A DNA stretch of 35,542 nucleotides. Origin: SAR324 cluster bacterium (lineage in GTDB: Bacteria > SAR324 > NAC60-12). A program made the position numbers and the translations under genes. Shown piece after piece: positions 33,114 to 35,542 of the stretch. Location of the stretch: positions 1 through 35,542 of the forward strand of contig JANQHV010000050.1 in NCBI GenBank assembly GCA_028282505.1. Direction: 5' to 3'. How positions within the stretch are numbered: position 1 is the first letter of the stretch; each line of letters opens with the position of its first letter. The notes beneath the pieces are model-generated. The model was not told the DNA's origin and ran no database searches. It saw only the letters and a program-made list of their open reading frames with translations.

Positions 33114-35542
33114 TTATTGCATAGGTGAAGTCACTGTAACCTCCCCTTCCTGCACATGTAGAGCATTGATTTCAGGAATATACATGGCTTCTGCCTGAAG
33201 TGGCATCAAACGGAATGTCCCTTGAGAGACCGCACGAACTGGATAGACAAATACCTGAAACTGATGATGCAGCGTCCCAAAAATTGCAATTTTATCATCC
33301 CCATAATCGACATAATCCACTGTCCATGGGGAAATGCTGATGGTCTCTTTGGGCAGTAGAGGAAGACTGGCATCCTTGGATAAACGTTGATTTTCCAATT
33401 CGAATCCCGCCGGCAACCAGTCTTCAACAACCACATTACTCAAATTTTTCAAAGATGGAGCCGTGTGTCTTGCTGTAATCACAGCAAACAAACGAGTTCC
33501 TTGAGACACAGAGAAGGGAGGATTCAACTGCTGACCGTCTTCTGTAAAGTAATGCCGAGTCAGTTCAATTTGATTTTCCACATCCTCCTGAGGAGGTTGT
33601 GTAGGATAACCTCGGTAAATCAGGCTGCCAAATACATTATTTTTTTCCGATGCATTGGTAATACTGAGTGGAGCAATCGAATCTGTTGCTAAATTCCCAC
33701 GTACTCGGTTTTTCGATGCAACAGTGCTCAGTTGCTGCACTTTTCCATTGGGGGCTGTGACAGACACGGCTCCTGCGTCAGATGTGGGGAATAGAGAGTT
33801 GAAAGCCAGTAAGGTCCAGGCCAATGTGTGTGTGGAAAAATAACGTTGGTTGTTCAAGTGATCGATGAACTGTAAACTGGCAGGAACCGCTCCTTTGTTT
33901 CCTGCCATGGACTGCCCATACAGTTTGACTGCAAAACTTCCTTCTACTGAAAGAAAATGATGGGTCTGCCACCACTGCTGGCGAGAAGTGGTCAGATCAT
34001 AAGATGGAAATTGTTGCAGTAAGGATACTGGGAGGAAATAACCGGCACGACGAGCGGCCCCATCCATAAAAATGGTAGCCACTGCGGAACGCAACAATTC
34101 ATGCTTCCTTTGCCGAGATCTCAACTCACTGAGCAGGTTTTGCAAATCAGACTTATTGATTTGTCCATTAAGGGCTAGAACAAAAGTGGAATAGGCCGCA
34201 ACATCCAAACGCTCTGCATTACGGGCATGTGACTGGGTTTTTATTTTTTTAAGGGCAGCCTGATACATTTTCTTAGGGACAGCGTAATTTTGCCGTTGTG
34301 CTTCCCAGAGAAAGTGGGTGACATAAGCATTGATCCAGGAGTATTGATAGTTTCCACCCGTCCAATAGGCAAACCCGCCATCGGCCATTTGCATGTTTTG
34401 CAGTTTTTTAATGCCTTCTCGGATAAAATTGTCCATTTGTCCTGCTTTTTTGTCTCCGACATATTCAACCAATACCTCTTCTCCCAGCACGGGACGAAGC
34501 AGCAGCATGGCCAACAGGCGAGAAGTCGTTTGCTCGGCACAGCCATATGGATAAGAAACAACATTTTTCAGATGCTTCCCTAAGCGTATGACCGGAGAAG
34601 ACGAGAGCATCACTTCCCACTGCCCCGTATTGGGAAGGAAGTCCAGGTTTTCTGGAGGAAAATGATCCAGGGATTCTCCTGGTTTGAGTAAAAATGTTTC
34701 AGCAATTTCTTGAGGAGCAGTAACCGGACGAATTGCCAGTTGGGTGACACGTTGGCGAGAATCAGAACGTTCATTTTTTGCAGAAAAACGAAGCGATCCA
34801 ATACCTGGTATTCCTTGTCCTTTCAGTTTCCAGTGAATAACTTTGGACTGATTTTCTGGAATCAGGATGGTTTGCAGGGGTTGTTCTTTTTCCAGCAACG
34901 ACAATGGGCCATCAATTTCCAGAGTCACTTCAATTTGTTGAGGTTGGTCCGTGTTGTTAAACACTTCAGCAACCGCCTGACTTTGGTCTGATGCTCCAAA
35001 AACTCGTGGTAAGGATGTGAGCAAGTCCACTGGTGCCAAGACAGGCATGGATTTTTCGACAGAGCCCGTACGATGTTTTTGCCATCCTGCTACCATGACC
35101 CGCACACGACCTGTATAATCATTGATGGGCACTTGCAGTGCCAACTGTCCTTGCAGATCAGTTTTGACAACCCCACTCCACCAGGACATTGGCTGGATGC
35201 GTTTAACCTGCTTGAGCAGATCGAGCAGATTGTCCCCTGCTCCAAATGCACTGATTCCTTGATGGAGAGAATAGGGAATGACCAGTCCCATTGTGTCAAA
35301 CCACTGGTTGGGATAGGCAGGTCTTCGGTGCAATCCGGCATAAGGATCGGGTGTTTGAAAATTAATCAAATTCAAAATTCCCTCATCCACCACAGAGACA
35401 GTCAACCAGGTTTCTCCTATTAACGGTTTTCCATACTGATCAAGCACCTGAATCGAAAGGGGAAAGTTGCTTTCTGGCCTGCCTTCTTCGGGCATGGTCA
35501 ATTGAAAATCCAGAAACTCTTGGGGATTATCAGCCTGTATGG
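33114..35542 (-). CDS. yfhM: Bacterial alpha-2-macroglobulin, C-terminal part (5' end outside window)
   Basis: The frame is open to the right edge; an internal ATG at 35501 is not the real start. The visible part of more than 800 residues contains the central beta domain (T-V-S-V-V-D-E-G-I-L-N-L), the macroglobulin segment with G-Q-L-A-L-Q-V-P-I-N-D-Y-T-G, and the thioester motif Y-G-C-A-E-Q-T (bases 34530-34541). The helical thioester domain (W-T-G-G-N-Y-Q-Y-S-W) and a C-terminal receptor-like beta domain follow. The Cys and Gln of the thioester are kept, so protease trapping is plausible. These periplasmic proteins are usually encoded next to PBP1C, as here, but the two genes are separated by toxin-antitoxin sequences. 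Confidence 0.93.
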   Translation of the reverse strand, partial: IQADNPQEFLDFQLTMPEEGRPESNFPLSIQVLDQYGKPLIGETWLTVSVVDEGILNLINFQTPDPYAGLHRRPAYPNQWFDTMGLVIPYSLHQGISAFGAGDNLLDLLKQVKRIQPMSWWSGVVKTDLQGQLALQVPINDYTGRVRVMVAGWQKHRTGSVEKSMPVLAPVDLLTSLPRVFGASDQSQAVAEVFNNTDQPQQIEVTLEIDGPLSLLEKEQPLQTILIPENQSKVIHWKLKGQGIPGIGSLRFSAKNERSDSRQRVTQLAIRPVTAPQEIAETFLLKPGESLDHFPPENLDFLPNTGQWEVMLSSSPVIRLGKHLKNVVSYPYGCAEQTTSRLLAMLLLRPVLGEEVLVEYVGDKKAGQMDNFIREGIKKLQNMQMADGGFAYWTGGNYQYSWINAYVTHFLWEAQRQNYAVPKKMYQAALKKIKTQSHARNAERLDVAAYSTFVLALNGQINKSDLQNLLSELRSRQRKHELLRSAVATIFMDGAARRAGYFLPVSLLQQFPSYDLTTSRQQWWQTHHFLSVEGSFAVKLYGQSMAGNKGAVPASLQFIDHLNNQRYFSTHTLAWTLLAFNSLFPTSDAGAVSVTAPNGKVQQLSTVASKNRVRGNLATDSIAPLSITNASEKNNVFGSLIYRGYPTQPPQEDVENQIELTRHYFTEDGQQLNPPFSVSQGTRLFAVITARHTAPSLKNLSNVVVEDWLPAGFELENQRLSKDASLPLLPKETISISPWTVDYVDYGDDKIAIFGTLHHQFQVFVYPVRAVSQGTFRLMPLQAEAMYIPEINALHVQEGEVTVTSPMQ

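Overview
The window comes from a Gram-negative bacterium. It contains two outer-membrane-type lipoproteins, an outer-membrane beta-barrel, a peptidoglycan-binding OmpA-like domain, a PBP1C/alpha-2-macroglobulin pair and several periplasmic binding proteins. The DNA is AT-leaning. Intergenic hairpin repeats, WD40/TIR/AAA signalling proteins and repeat-rich surface proteins fit a large-genome proteobacterium or Desulfobacterota/SAR324-like lineage. No rRNA or other marker gene is present, so this is only an impression.

Region 1 (1-13889, plus strand) is the most unusual part. It encodes a 22-residue-repeat protein (5' end outside the window), a FliG-like protein tethered to the inner membrane, a clear MotA homologue, and a MotB-like protein that keeps the ion-coupling aspartate and the OmpA-type peptidoglycan-binding end but has about four Calx-beta-like domains between them. 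These are followed by a large lipoprotein, a predicted outer-membrane barrel with three copies of a 'WG' domain, and a second lipoprotein paralogous to the first. No flagellar genes accompany them. I read the set as an ion-motive-force-driven, envelope-spanning machine: a stator plus a membrane-tethered FliG-like partner inside, Calx-beta domains in the periplasm, and lipoproteins and a barrel at the outer membrane. A 59-codon membrane-protein ORF lies on the minus strand between the barrel gene and the second lipoprotein gene.

Region 2 (13960-18224, minus) is a two-gene unit with a 4-base overlap: a TIR-AAA protein followed by an AAA-transmembrane-WD40 protein. It resembles a signalling or defence NTPase pair.

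Region 3 (18479-25443, minus) is a run of same-strand genes: RND/MMPL exporter, ABC-type substrate-binding protein, SLOG-like protein, esterase, DUF697 membrane protein and M20 peptidase. The DNA glycosylase-like AlkD gene lies upstream at 25699-26409.

Region 4 (25489-27011) has two non-coding stretches flanking alkD that contain MITE-like inverted repeats and a shared dispersed repeat.

Region 5 (27012-29695, plus) holds a DsbA-fold isomerase, an AlkB-like dioxygenase and a VOC protein in a probable operon, then a periplasmic solute-binding protein.

Region 6 (29806-35542) is the conserved pbpC / bacterial alpha-2-macroglobulin pair on the minus strand, separated by a MazEF toxin-antitoxin module on the plus strand and a HicB-like ORF that lacks a normal start codon. 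The macroglobulin gene runs off the right edge.
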